Made by a program: the position numbers and the translations under genes. The notes beneath the pieces were generated by a model that was not told the DNA's origin, searched no databases, and saw nothing but the letters and a program-made list of their open reading frames with translations. From NCBI GenBank assembly GCA_945876665.1, contig CAMCPC010000096.1, forward strand, positions 1-5,475: a stretch of DNA of 5,475 nt, in the 5' to 3' direction. The stretch comes from an uncultured Oscillospiraceae bacterium (GTDB taxonomy: Bacteria > Bacillota > Clostridia > UBA1381). Shown in pieces: positions 1 to 5,475 of the stretch (its first letter is position 1; the number at the start of each line of letters is the position of its first letter).

Positions 1-216
1 CTTGTATTCCACGATACCCTCGCCGCACTTTTTGCCTACGACAATTCTTACAGGAATACCGATAAGGTCAGCGTCCTTGAACTTGACGCCGGCTCTCTCG
101 TTTCTGTCGTCAAGAAGAACCTCAATACCCTGCGCCTTTAGCTCCTCATAAATCTTTTCAGCCGCCTCAACCTGTTCGTCAATCTTGCTGTTTACAGGAA
201 TAACCATTGCCTGATA
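1..216 (-). pseudogene. proS: proS 3' part, out of frame: anticodon-binding domain of prolyl-tRNA synthetase, cut by the left edge
   Basis: Reading the minus strand from 216 down to 1 gives 72 uninterrupted codons that begin [11 protein letters not shown] and end GEGIVEYK. This is the class IIa anticodon-binding domain expected directly after the catalytic core of ProS. The segment includes the typical [20 protein letters not shown] stretch and the [10 protein letters not shown] strand. It is in a different frame from the upstream part of the gene, which stops at 192-194, so it is not translated as part of the same chain unless the frame is restored. About 30 further residues would lie beyond the left edge. 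An in-frame ATG at 205-207 sits just upstream of the stop of the first part, so translation restart is conceivable, but only a weak AGG lies 2 nt before it. The most likely reading is the downstream half of a frameshifted gene, or a sequence error. Confidence 0.85.
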
Positions 217-1598
217 ATGCCGTTTTCGTCGTTGTTCTGCTCGATTGCCGCCGCAAGACAGCGTGTAACACCTAGTCCGTAGCAGCCCATTATAACAGTC
301 TTGCTCTTGCCGTCCTCGTCAAGGTACTTAAGACCAAGCGCGTCTGAATATTTCGTGCCAAGCTTGAAGATATGACCTACCTCAATACCCTGTGCAGTCT
401 TTATCGGCTTGCCGCACTTCGGGCAGATGTCGCCCTCCTCGATAACGCGTATATCGGCAACAACTTCCGGTGTGAAATCCTTGTTTATATTAACATTCTT
501 GTAGTGCATATCAGTTTCGTTTGCGCCGACGATAAAGTTCTTCATCATTGCAACTTCCTTGTCAACGTAAACGGGAATGTCAAGTCCCACAGGACCGGCA
601 AAGCCTACCTCGGCATTTGTAAGCTGCTTTACCATAAACGGCTCGGCAAGCTCAAGGTCGTCTGTGCAGCCCACAAGATTCTTTAATTTAACCTCGTTTA
701 CCTCTCTGTCGCCTCTTACCATTGCGGCAATATACTTATCGTCTGCCTTGTAAAGGATTGTCTTTGCAAAATTCCAAGCCTGCGCGTTCATAAATGTCAC
801 AAGCTCGTCTATTGTGTGAACGTTCGGAGTATGAATTTTTTCCATAGCCAAATCGCCCTCTGCCGATGGCTTTTCCTGTGGTATACATTCAGCCTTTTCA
901 TAGTTAGCCGCATAACCACACGCGTCACAGTATGCGATACCGTCCTCGCCTACGGGCGACTTTACCATAAATTCCTGACTGCCGCTGCCGCCCATAGCGC
1001 CGCTGTCCGCGTCAACTATGGTGAAATCAAGTCCAAGACGCTTGAATATTCTGCAATACGCGTCATACATCTTCTTATATGACTCGTCCAGACCTTCTTC
1101 CGTAAGGTCAAAGCTGTACGCGTCCTTCATCACAAATTCACGGCTTCTCATAACTCCGAAACGCGGACGTCCCTCGTCACGGTACTTTGTCTGAATCTGA
1201 TACAGCGTCATAGGATATTCCTTGTATGAACGCACACAATCAATTACTGCCTGCGTGAAAAGCTCCTCATGCGTAGGGCCAAGGCAGAAATCTCTGTCGT
1301 TTCTGTCCTTCAGCTTGAACATACTCGGACCGAATACCTCCCATCTGCCCGAAGCCTGATACGCTTCGGCAGGAAGAAGTGCTGACATCAAAAGCTCCTG
1401 CGCGCCTGCGTTGTCCATTTCTTCTCTGACTATTCTCTCAACCTTTTGCAGTGTCTTAAGTCCAAGCGGCAGATATGAATATATACCTGCGGCAAGCTTT
1501 CTGATAAGTCCTGCTCTGAGCATTAATTTATGGCTTGCGATTTCCGCCTCTGCCGGAACTTCTCTTAAAGTCGGCATAAGCAAGTTTGACATTCTCAT
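192..1598 (-). CDS. proS: Prolyl-tRNA synthetase (bacterial type with editing domain), truncated by a frameshift
   Basis: Cytoplasmic class II synthetase that charges tRNA-Pro with proline. Residues 1-220 hold the first half of the catalytic core: the GPTHEE loop at 107-112 and motif 2 [17 protein letters not shown] at 139-155. Residues about 225-405 form the YbaK-like insertion that edits Ala-tRNA-Pro, with Lys279 in an AKT context at the editing-site position and a GFAGP loop at 332-336. Motif 3 GLGVTR is at 441-446. The insertion carries two CxxC pairs (Cys224/227 and Cys392/395). After NGII (459-462) the chain ends in six foreign residues, RQWLFL, and stops; full-length relatives run to about 570 aa. 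The missing block is W-P-x-x-I-A-P, and the anticodon domain continues in another frame to the left. The start at 1598 gives the usual MRMSNLL N-terminus, with AGAAGGGG 10 nt upstream at 1609-1616. It is the last visible gene of the arg operon, 19 nt after argB. Without the anticodon domain it is probably non-functional. Confidence 0.93.
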   Translation of the reverse strand: MRMSNLLMPTLREVPAEAEIASHKLMLRAGLIRKLAAGIYSYLPLGLKTLQKVERIVREEMDNAGAQELLMSALLPAEAYQASGRWEVFGPSMFKLKDRNDRDFCLGPTHEELFTQAVIDCVRSYKEYPMTLYQIQTKYRDEGRPRFGVMRSREFVMKDAYSFDLTEEGLDESYKKMYDAYCRIFKRLGLDFTIVDADSGAMGGSGSQEFMVKSPVGEDGIAYCDACGYAANYEKAECIPQEKPSAEGDLAMEKIHTPNVHTIDELVTFMNAQAWNFAKTILYKADDKYIAAMVRGDREVNEVKLKNLVGCTDDLELAEPFMVKQLTNAEVGFAGPVGLDIPVYVDKEVAMMKNFIVGANETDMHYKNVNINKDFTPEVVADIRVIEEGDICPKCGKPIKTAQGIEVGHIFKLGTKYSDALGLKYLDEDGKSKTVIMGCYGLGVTRCLAAAIEQNNDENGIIRQWLFL

Positions 1599-1617
1599 TA
1601 TTTATATTCCCCTTCTA

Positions 1618-2490
1618 TTAATACTTGTCACTCTTAATAAGTGTACCAATACCTGTTTTTGTAAAGATTTCCAAAAGCAGACAATGCGGTATACGTCCGT
1701 CAATGATATGCACACCGGCAACACCGCCGTCAATTGCTTCAAGACAGCCAAGCACCTTTGGTATCATACCGCCGCTTATAGTGCCGTCGTCTATCATTTC
1801 CATAATTTCATTTTTATGAACTTCGTATATTACCTTACCGTCGTTATCCTTAACGCCCTCAACATCTGTAAGCAAAATCAGCTTTTCCGCCGCAACCGAC
1901 GCAGCGACAGCCGCCGCAACAGTATCAGCATTTATATTGTAGCTGTTTCCGTCCTCGTCCGTACCAATCGGCGCGATAACGGGTATGTACTGGTCAGATG
2001 CAAGTAAGTCAATAAGGCAGTGCTTGATATGCACAATATCGCCCACATAACCTATATCAACCTTTTCACCGTCAACCTCGGTATACTGCTTTTTACACTC
2101 GATAAAGCTTCCGTCAATACCGCTCACACCAACGGCGCGTCCGCCCTTTGTGTTGAGCAGCGCCACAATCTCCTTGTTCGTCTTTCCGATAAGCACCTGC
2201 TGTGCTGTCTGCATCGTGATGTCGTCCGTCACGCGAAGTCCGTTTATAAACTTGCTCTTTACTCCGCGGTCATTAAGTGCCTTTGAAATATCAGGGCCGC
2301 CGCCGTGTACGACAATCGGTTTAAGTCCGATAAATTTCAGCAGCGTTATATCCTCCATAACAGAATTTTTCAGTTCTTCGTTTATCATAGCATTTCCGCC
2401 GTACTTTACTACAACGGTTTTACCCGCAAATTTCTGTATATACGGGAGTGCTTCAATAAGTATCCCCGCTTTTTTTATTAATTCCTCCAT
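1618..2490 (-). CDS. argB: Acetylglutamate kinase (N-acetyl-L-glutamate 5-phosphotransferase)
   Basis: Cytoplasmic amino-acid-kinase-fold enzyme that phosphorylates N-acetylglutamate with ATP, the second step of the acetylated arginine/ornithine pathway. The protein is 290 aa, normal for the family. Visible motifs are KYGGNAM with Lys29, the glycine loop VHGGGPDI at 61-68, GLRVTD with Arg86, NINADT at 185-190 for acetylglutamate binding, DVEGV at 209-213, and GGMIPK with Lys245. The extra N-terminal helix before the first strand (about 1-22) and the C-terminal [17 protein letters not shown] stretch match arginine-inhibited hexameric members, so feedback inhibition by arginine is inferred. The start at 2490 is chosen because AGAGGGTG lies 5 nt upstream and MEELIKKAG is a typical beginning. 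An earlier in-frame ATG at 2526 would overlap argC and has no ribosome site. The gene follows argC by 16 nt, and its product makes the substrate of ArgC. Confidence 0.96.
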   Translation of the reverse strand: MEELIKKAGILIEALPYIQKFAGKTVVVKYGGNAMINEELKNSVMEDITLLKFIGLKPIVVHGGGPDISKALNDRGVKSKFINGLRVTDDITMQTAQQVLIGKTNKEIVALLNTKGGRAVGVSGIDGSFIECKKQYTEVDGEKVDIGYVGDIVHIKHCLIDLLASDQYIPVIAPIGTDEDGNSYNINADTVAAAVAASVAAEKLILLTDVEGVKDNDGKVIYEVHKNEIMEMIDDGTISGGMIPKVLGCLEAIDGGVAGVHIIDGRIPHCLLLEIFTKTGIGTLIKSDKY

Positions 2491-2495
2491 TTTTT

Positions 2496-2503
2496 CACCC
2501 TCT
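2496..2503 (-). promoter_or_regulatory. Ribosome binding site that fixes the argB start
   Basis: The minus strand reads AGAGGGTG, then five A residues, then the ATG at 2488-2490. The strong match and 5-nt spacing decide for this start over the ATG at 2526, which has no purine-rich site upstream. The site overlaps nothing but the short argC-argB gap. Confidence 0.75.
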
Positions 2504-2506
2504 GTA

Positions 2507-3544
2507 TTATAGATAAAATCCTGCATTACTAAGCGCCGTCTTTTCGTCCAATCCGAATAATATGTTCATATTCTGAACAGCCTGACCAGCCGCGCCCTTG
2601 ACGATATTGTCAAGTGATGAAACAACAACAGCTCTCTGCAATCTCTTGTCATAGCATACGCCTATGTCAACAAAGTTCGAGCCTGCAACGTGCTTTGTTT
2701 CGGGCAGGTCGCCGACCTCCTTCACGCGTACAAAAAATTCGTCCTTATAGAAATCCTTGTACATCTGCGTAAGCTCCTCCGCGCTCGACTCTCTGTTCAG
2801 GTTTACATAAATCGTTGACAGTATACCGCGCTTCTGCGGAATAAGATGCGGAGTAAAGGAAATCATTATCTTCTCCCCTGCGATATTGGAAAGCTCCTGC
2901 TCTATTTCAGATGTATGGCGGTGGTTTGTAACCTTGTACGCCTTGGAGTTTTCTGTACATTCGCAGAAACTGTTTTGCAATTTTAAACCTCTGCCCGCGC
3001 CTGTAACACCCGACTTTGCGTCTACTATGATATTCTTTGTTTCGGCAATTTTATTTGCAAGAAGCGGCGCCGCGCCAAGTATTGAACACGTTGTATAGCA
3101 GCCGGGGTTGCCGATAAGCCTTGCACCCTTTATCTTTTCTCTGTGCAGCTCCGGCAGTCCGTAAACAGACTCCTTTAAAAGTTCGGGCGAAGAATGTTTT
3201 TCGCCGTACCATTCCTCATATACAGCCGCGTCGTCATAGCGGTAATCGCCGCTTAAATCTATGACCTTTAATCCTTTTTCCAAAAGTGACGGAATAACCG
3301 TCTTTGACGCGCCGTGCGGAAGCGCCGTAAATGCCACATCACATTTCGCGACCTTTTCAAGGTCAAGCTCCTCACATTCCTTTTCCAGCACATGATTGAA
3401 GTTCTGGTATACCTCGCTTATCTTCTGTCCCGCAAAGCTCTGTGAACCGAGTATTTCAATACTTACCTCCGGATGATTGCTAAGAAGCCTTACAAGCTCT
3501 ATACCCGCATATCCCGTTGCGCCGAGAACTGCCGCCTTTATCAT
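2507..3544 (-). CDS. argC: N-acetyl-gamma-glutamyl-phosphate reductase
   Basis: NADPH-dependent reductase that converts N-acetylglutamyl phosphate to N-acetylglutamate semialdehyde, the third step of arginine synthesis. The 345 aa match the long (type 1) form. Residues 8-14, GATGYAG, form the Rossmann nucleotide-binding loop. GNPGCYTT at 146-152 carries the nucleophile Cys149. SGVTGAGR lies at 178-185. HRHTSEIEQ at 208-216 supplies the catalytic histidine region. The C-terminal signature [16 protein letters not shown] is at 312-327. The start at 3544 is favoured over an in-frame GTG at 3562: GGAAGGAAGG at 3551-3560 sits 6 nt before the ATG, and [14 protein letters not shown] is the usual N-terminus. 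It is the first gene of the unit, about 48 nt downstream of the predicted transcription start. The argJ gene that often sits between argC and argB is absent here. Confidence 0.96.
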   Translation of the reverse strand: MIKAAVLGATGYAGIELVRLLSNHPEVSIEILGSQSFAGQKISEVYQNFNHVLEKECEELDLEKVAKCDVAFTALPHGASKTVIPSLLEKGLKVIDLSGDYRYDDAAVYEEWYGEKHSSPELLKESVYGLPELHREKIKGARLIGNPGCYTTCSILGAAPLLANKIAETKNIIVDAKSGVTGAGRGLKLQNSFCECTENSKAYKVTNHRHTSEIEQELSNIAGEKIMISFTPHLIPQKRGILSTIYVNLNRESSAEELTQMYKDFYKDEFFVRVKEVGDLPETKHVAGSNFVDIGVCYDKRLQRAVVVSSLDNIVKGAAGQAVQNMNILFGLDEKTALSNAGFYL

Positions 3545-3550
3545 TTTTAT

Positions 3551-3560
3551 CCTTCCTTCC
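3551..3560 (-). promoter_or_regulatory. Ribosome binding site that fixes the argC start
   Basis: The minus strand reads GGAAGGAAGG followed by ATAAAA and the ATG at 3542-3544, a spacing of 6 nt. A GTG at 3560-3562 is in frame with argC, but using it would place the ribosome site inside the coding sequence and add six residues not seen in typical ArgC proteins. Confidence 0.75.
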
Positions 3561-3561
3561 A

Positions 3562-3579
3562 CATATGTAAAAATTCTGT
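3562..3579. promoter_or_regulatory. Weak ARG-box-like site in the argC leader (possible ArgR/AhrC operator)
   Basis: The plus strand reads CATATGTAAAAATTCTGT. Against the Bacillus-type ARG box CATGAATAAAAATTCAAG, as I remember it, 12 of 18 positions agree. The ATTC half is good and the GAA half is poor. The site lies between the predicted argC transcription start and its ribosome binding site, where a repressor could act. In AT-rich intergenic DNA such a match may be chance, so this is only a candidate. Confidence 0.25.
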
Positions 3580-3598
3580 CTTTTATCCTATCCTATTA

Positions 3599-3627
3599 AT
3601 TATAGTACATATTTTTAAATTTGTAAA
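3599..3627 (-). promoter_or_regulatory. SigA-type promoter of the argC-argB-proS operon
   Basis: On the minus strand a -35 box TTTACA (3622-3627) is followed by exactly 17 nt and a perfect -10 box TATAAT (3599-3604). This predicts a transcription start near 3592 and a leader of about 48 nt before argC. The spacer is AT-rich and contains an imperfect palindrome. The leader is too short for a T-box or a riboswitch. Confidence 0.75.
3606..3625. repeat. Imperfect 20-bp palindrome inside the arg promoter, candidate operator
   Basis: TACATATTT, then TT, then AAATTTGTA on the plus strand. The two 9-nt arms are complementary at 8 of 9 positions. The palindrome fills the spacer between the -35 and -10 boxes of the argC promoter and overlaps the -35, which is an ideal place for a dimeric repressor. 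It does not match the ARG-box consensus well (about 4 of 10 conserved bases), so if it is an operator the regulator is unknown. AT-rich palindromes of this quality can also occur by chance. Confidence 0.3.
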
Positions 3628-3674
3628 GAGGTAATTTGCCACATTATTGTAATACGCTCTTAACAAAAATCACG

Positions 3675-3703
3675 TTGAATTGTCACAGTTTTATCTGTAT
3701 AAT
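3675..3703 (+). promoter_or_regulatory. SigA-type promoter of the exported-protein gene
   Basis: A -35 box TTGAAT (3675-3680), a 17-nt spacer and a perfect -10 box TATAAT (3698-3703) on the plus strand. A transcription start near 3710 is predicted, leaving a leader of about 48 nt before the start codon region. The promoter is divergent from the arg operon promoter; their -35 boxes are about 47 bp apart. Confidence 0.75.
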
Positions 3704-3713
3704 AGACAATGAG

Positions 3714-3746
3714 AATTATGTAAACAATCATAAAATTATGTAAACA
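3714..3746 (+). repeat. Two perfect 13-bp direct repeats, 20-bp period, in the leader
   Basis: AATTATGTAAACA occurs at 3714-3726 and again at 3734-3746 without a mismatch, separated by 7 bp. A 20-bp period is close to two helical turns, so both copies face the same side of the DNA. They lie just downstream of the predicted transcription start and end 2 nt before the ribosome binding site. A shorter core, TATGTAAA, also appears at 3564-3571 in the argC leader. The role is unknown; possibilities are an operator for a dimeric regulator or a small duplication. Confidence 0.7.
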
Positions 3747-3748
3747 TT

Positions 3749-3754
3749 GGGGGT
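3749..3754 (+). promoter_or_regulatory. G-rich ribosome binding site with three closely spaced start codons
   Basis: GGGGGT at 3749-3754 can pair with the 16S tail through one G-U pair. GTG (3755), ATG (3758) and TTG (3761) follow in one frame. Spacing is 0, 3 and 6 nt. The ATG is the best codon but is unusually close, while the TTG is ideally spaced but a weak codon. The choice changes the protein by only one or two residues. Confidence 0.55.
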
Positions 3755-3757
3755 GTG

Positions 3758-5002
3758 ATGTTGAAAAACAGAATATTCAGGTTTTTATCTGTTTTCTGTT
3801 CAATTGTAATTGCTTTATCATGCCTCACCTACAGCGGCGCAAGCGCTGATGAGCCTGTGGGCAAGATGTCGTCCGTATACGCGTATGTACTTAACGATTA
3901 TCTGTATACCTACGGCGCGATGTACACCGAGGAGGCGGGCGATACCCTCCGTGATAACGGAGATGGCGAGTTTGCACTAAGCGGCGTAATACACAGCGAA
4001 ATAATCAACTTTGACGCTAACGAAAATCCGTATCTTGTGATTTTCCTTGCGGACGCAGGATACAACACAGCGTCATGCCATGTATGGAAATACAACGAGC
4101 AGGAGGAAAAGGCTGAACGTATTGCAATACTTGATGTAAACTACACAATGCTTGCAGACGGTCAGGTGGGCGGATTTGCGCTTGGTTTCAGCAATGACAA
4201 GCGTTATATAATCTACAGGGTGTATCAGGACAATGTTCTGACAAATTCCGATTACTACACAGCTATAGACGGTGACGCATTTGAGTACGTCAACGCGCCG
4301 CAGGTGCTTAACGAAATAGGCGTTATGGATTTCAGTAATTCCTACTTCCATCCGGGGGTTGACGTTTCCCATTACAACGCAAACGTGGGCGAATTTTTTG
4401 ACGATTTGAAGAATGCCGCCGCCGACAGCGTTACATATGAGGATATTGCGGAGCGTCTTGGCGATGAGGACGAAGCGCAGATTGAAGCGGTGCTGAAAAA
4501 CGTCACAAGCTTTACCGATTTTGATATTGCAAATTACACATCAATGGAGGATTACAGAAAGGCGCTTGAGGTTGAGCCGAACGGCGACAGATTTTATCTG
4601 ATTTCCGAGGCATACGATTTGGGAGATGAGATATATTATATCCGATTCTCCACAGACCGTTCGTATTACAACTACGCGCTTTTGCGCAGAAGCGACGATG
4701 CTGAAAACGGTTATCAGATTTTAAAGGTGAGAACAGACTGTATTCCGCTTTCGGACAGAGAATTAAAGCAGATTAAAACAGATTACGACAGAAACACACT
4801 TTTATATAAGAAAGCAAAGGGTTCTTTGAAGCTTTCAAAGTATTGCGCCGATGATAATGCAGAGCCTTCAAAAAAGCCTCTCATTCAGATTGACAAGTCC
4901 TTTGACAAGCAGACAAGACTTCCGATTGTATGTATAGGCGGCGGCATTGCCGTTGCGCTGCTTACAATCCTTTGGGTGTATTTGTACAGCGACAATGACT
5001 AA
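3758..5002 (+). CDS. Unrecognised exported protein with C-terminal membrane anchor
   Basis: I do not recognise this family. Counted from the ATG at 3758 (414 aa), residues 3-30 form a signal peptide: basic KNRIFR, a hydrophobic core, then ASA before Asp31, a good signal peptidase I site. The mature part is about 360 residues, rich in Asp, Glu and Tyr. An N-terminal half (about 37-190) contains GVIHSEIINFDANENPYLVIF at 76-96. This resembles the calcium-loop-like strand motifs common in secreted clostridial proteins of unknown role. A more helical acidic segment follows at about 212-272, then a second strand-rich part at 278-330. A basic, Lys-rich linker (334-388) leads to a membrane helix at 389-410 and a four-residue tail, SDND. 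Most of the chain should therefore sit outside the cell, tethered at its C-terminus. There is no sortase motif and no recognised catalytic motif. It has its own promoter and terminator and reads away from the arg operon, so a functional link is not implied. A role in sensing or cell-surface physiology is only a guess. Confidence 0.9.
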   Translation: MLKNRIFRFLSVFCSIVIALSCLTYSGASADEPVGKMSSVYAYVLNDYLYTYGAMYTEEAGDTLRDNGDGEFALSGVIHSEIINFDANENPYLVIFLADAGYNTASCHVWKYNEQEEKAERIAILDVNYTMLADGQVGGFALGFSNDKRYIIYRVYQDNVLTNSDYYTAIDGDAFEYVNAPQVLNEIGVMDFSNSYFHPGVDVSHYNANVGEFFDDLKNAAADSVTYEDIAERLGDEDEAQIEAVLKNVTSFTDFDIANYTSMEDYRKALEVEPNGDRFYLISEAYDLGDEIYYIRFSTDRSYYNYALLRRSDDAENGYQILKVRTDCIPLSDRELKQIKTDYDRNTLLYKKAKGSLKLSKYCADDNAEPSKKPLIQIDKSFDKQTRLPIVCIGGGIAVALLTILWVYLYSDND

Positions 5003-5005
5003 AAT

Positions 5006-5037
5006 AAAAGAAGCATTTCATATGAGATGCTTCTTTT
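5006..5037. terminator. Hairpin terminator shared by two convergent genes
   Basis: Arms at 5006-5019 and 5024-5037 pair around the core GAAGCATTTC, with one T-G wobble (5017/5026) and a 4-nt loop at 5020-5023. On the plus strand the stem runs into an eight-T tract ending at 5041. On the minus strand it is followed by TTTTATTTT. It begins 4 nt after the stop of the exported-protein gene and ends 11 nt from the stop of the convergent gene, so it can serve both. Confidence 0.9.
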
Positions 5038-5047
5038 TTTTGAAATG

Positions 5048-5475
5048 TTATTTCTTGAATTTTGCTTTCAGCTTTTCAAGCTGTTCGCTGTGACGGTGCG
5101 AACGGATATTCGGGAACGCCTTTATAATACGTCTTTGGAACAGGTGTGATTCCTTTACCATTTCCGCGTACTTTTCTTTCAGCTCCTCCCTTTCCTTTTC
5201 GTACTTTGCCTTTATTTCCACCTGCTTCTGCTTAAATTCCTCTACTTCCTCGGCATACTTTTCGCGTATTTCCTGTACTTCTTCACTGTTGTATATTTCC
5301 TCGCCCTTCTTCACAACCGCGCTTGTACCCTCAAATACGTGCTCGCCTATTTCGTCCGAAACAGCGCGGATTTTCTCTGCAATATCGTCCATGAGTTTTA
5401 TACGCTTGGACAGCTTATTGACAGTAATAACGGTAACTGTAATATCCGCAATGAATACTGCCGTCAGGAACACAA
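5048..5475 (-). CDS. C-terminal part of a putative ABC-transporter type IV (CmpB-like) membrane protein, cut by the right edge
   Basis: The frame is open from the right edge to the stop at 5048, about 142 codons. It begins inside a hydrophobic segment (residues 2-19, FLTAVFIADITVTVITV) that looks like the last membrane helix of a larger protein. A basic turn KLSKRIK follows, then a long charged cytoplasmic region. Residues about 62-108 have heptad-like spacing and form a probable coiled coil, with related stretches REKYAEEVEE (70-79) and KEKYAEMVKE (99-108). The tail RRIIKAFPNIRSHRHSEQLEKLK is what I recall from clostridial proteins annotated as putative ABC-transporter type IV (PF06541); the Asp in the last helix followed by a coiled-coil tail also fits. 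A GTG at 5471-5473 could start a short protein, but no upstream sequence is available to show a ribosome site, and a membrane helix starting at residue 2 argues for truncation. Function and substrate of that family are not established. Confidence 0.6.
   Translation of the reverse strand, partial: VFLTAVFIADITVTVITVNKLSKRIKLMDDIAEKIRAVSDEIGEHVFEGTSAVVKKGEEIYNSEEVQEIREKYAEEVEEFKQKQVEIKAKYEKEREELKEKYAEMVKESHLFQRRIIKAFPNIRSHRHSEQLEKLKAKFKK

Noticed and set aside
192..216. Programmed ribosomal frameshift in proS
   Set aside because: There is no slippery run or downstream structure that I can see, and the conserved W-P-x-x-I-A-P residues are absent from every frame, so recoding could not restore a normal protein.
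372..1082. Plus-strand open frames of 104 and 88 codons opposite proS
   Set aside because: They are complements of conserved ProS coding sequence and show no independent coding evidence.
1411..2007. A 198-codon plus-strand open frame lying opposite the proS start and argB
   Set aside because: It is antisense to two well-supported genes, has low-complexity composition typical of a shadow frame, no ribosome site and no recognisable domain.
2491..2526. Upstream ATG at 2526 as the start of argB, overlapping argC
   Set aside because: No ribosome site precedes it, the added residues are not typical of ArgB, and the ATG at 2490 has a strong site at good spacing.
2020..3098. Plus-strand open frames of 70 to 120 codons opposite argB and argC
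   Set aside because: Complementary frames of conserved enzymes with no start signals of their own.
3545..3600. T-box or riboswitch upstream of argC
   Set aside because: The predicted leader is only about 48 nt and contains no strong stem or terminator.
3709..3723. Four-codon upstream reading frame in the leader of the exported-protein gene
   Set aside because: It starts at or before the predicted transcription start, has no ribosome site, and arises from the repeat sequence.
3725..3740. CATAAAAT as a sporulation SigE-type -10 box
   Set aside because: No matching -35 is visible at the right distance, and the implied start would fall almost on the ribosome site.
3758..3840. Lipoprotein signal, from ALSC in the leader peptide
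   Set aside because: The residues before Cys22 fit a lipobox poorly, and a better signal peptidase I site (ASA before Asp31) follows.
3910..4372. Minus-strand open frames of 61 and 99 codons inside the exported-protein gene
   Set aside because: They overlap a gene with promoter, signal peptide and terminator, and carry no ribosome site or domain.
4352..4430. Resemblance of PGVDVSHYN in the exported protein to the start of GH25 lysozymes
   Set aside because: The rest of the GH25 barrel, including its acidic catalytic pattern and typical strand order, is not seen, and the motif lies mid-protein; probably coincidence.
4915..5002. Sortase (LPxTG) anchor, from the RLPIV sequence before the terminal helix
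   Set aside because: The residues after LP do not fit TG, and the tail after the helix is acidic rather than basic.

Overview
The window looks like ordinary chromosome from a low-to-mid GC member of the Clostridia (Firmicutes). The protein sequences, the AG-rich Shine-Dalgarno sites, the compact housekeeping-style promoters and the signal-peptide style all fit a gut-type clostridial anaerobe. Genus cannot be fixed by eye. I see no mobile element, CRISPR array, tRNA or rRNA, and nothing that looks like a new defence or mobile system.

Left part (1-3544, minus strand): one transcription unit reading right to left, argC (N-acetyl-gamma-glutamyl-phosphate reductase), then argB (N-acetylglutamate kinase), then proS (prolyl-tRNA synthetase). 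The gaps are only 16 and 19 nt. ArgB and ArgC are consecutive enzymes of arginine/ornithine synthesis, and both look intact with all key motifs. proS is broken: near position 213-216 about 25 nt encoding the conserved W-P-x-x-I-A-P block are missing. The reading frame shifts, and the anticodon-binding domain continues in another frame to the left edge, where the gene is cut by the window.

Middle (3545-3757): a divergent intergenic region of about 210 nt. It holds one clear SigA-type promoter for the arg operon (minus) and one for the rightward gene (plus). It also has an imperfect palindrome between the -35 and -10 of the arg promoter, a weak ARG-box-like site, and a perfect 13-bp direct repeat with a 20-bp period in the leader of the rightward gene.

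Right part (3758-5475): an unrecognised exported protein of about 414 aa (plus strand), with an N-terminal signal peptide and a C-terminal membrane anchor. A hairpin terminator that can serve both strands follows. The last gene is the 3' end of a convergent minus-strand gene whose membrane-segment and coiled-coil tail resembles the C-terminus of the clostridial putative ABC-transporter type IV (CmpB-like) membrane proteins. It runs off the right edge.

The points most worth checking are the proS lesion, the repeat-bearing leader, and the uncharacterised exported protein.
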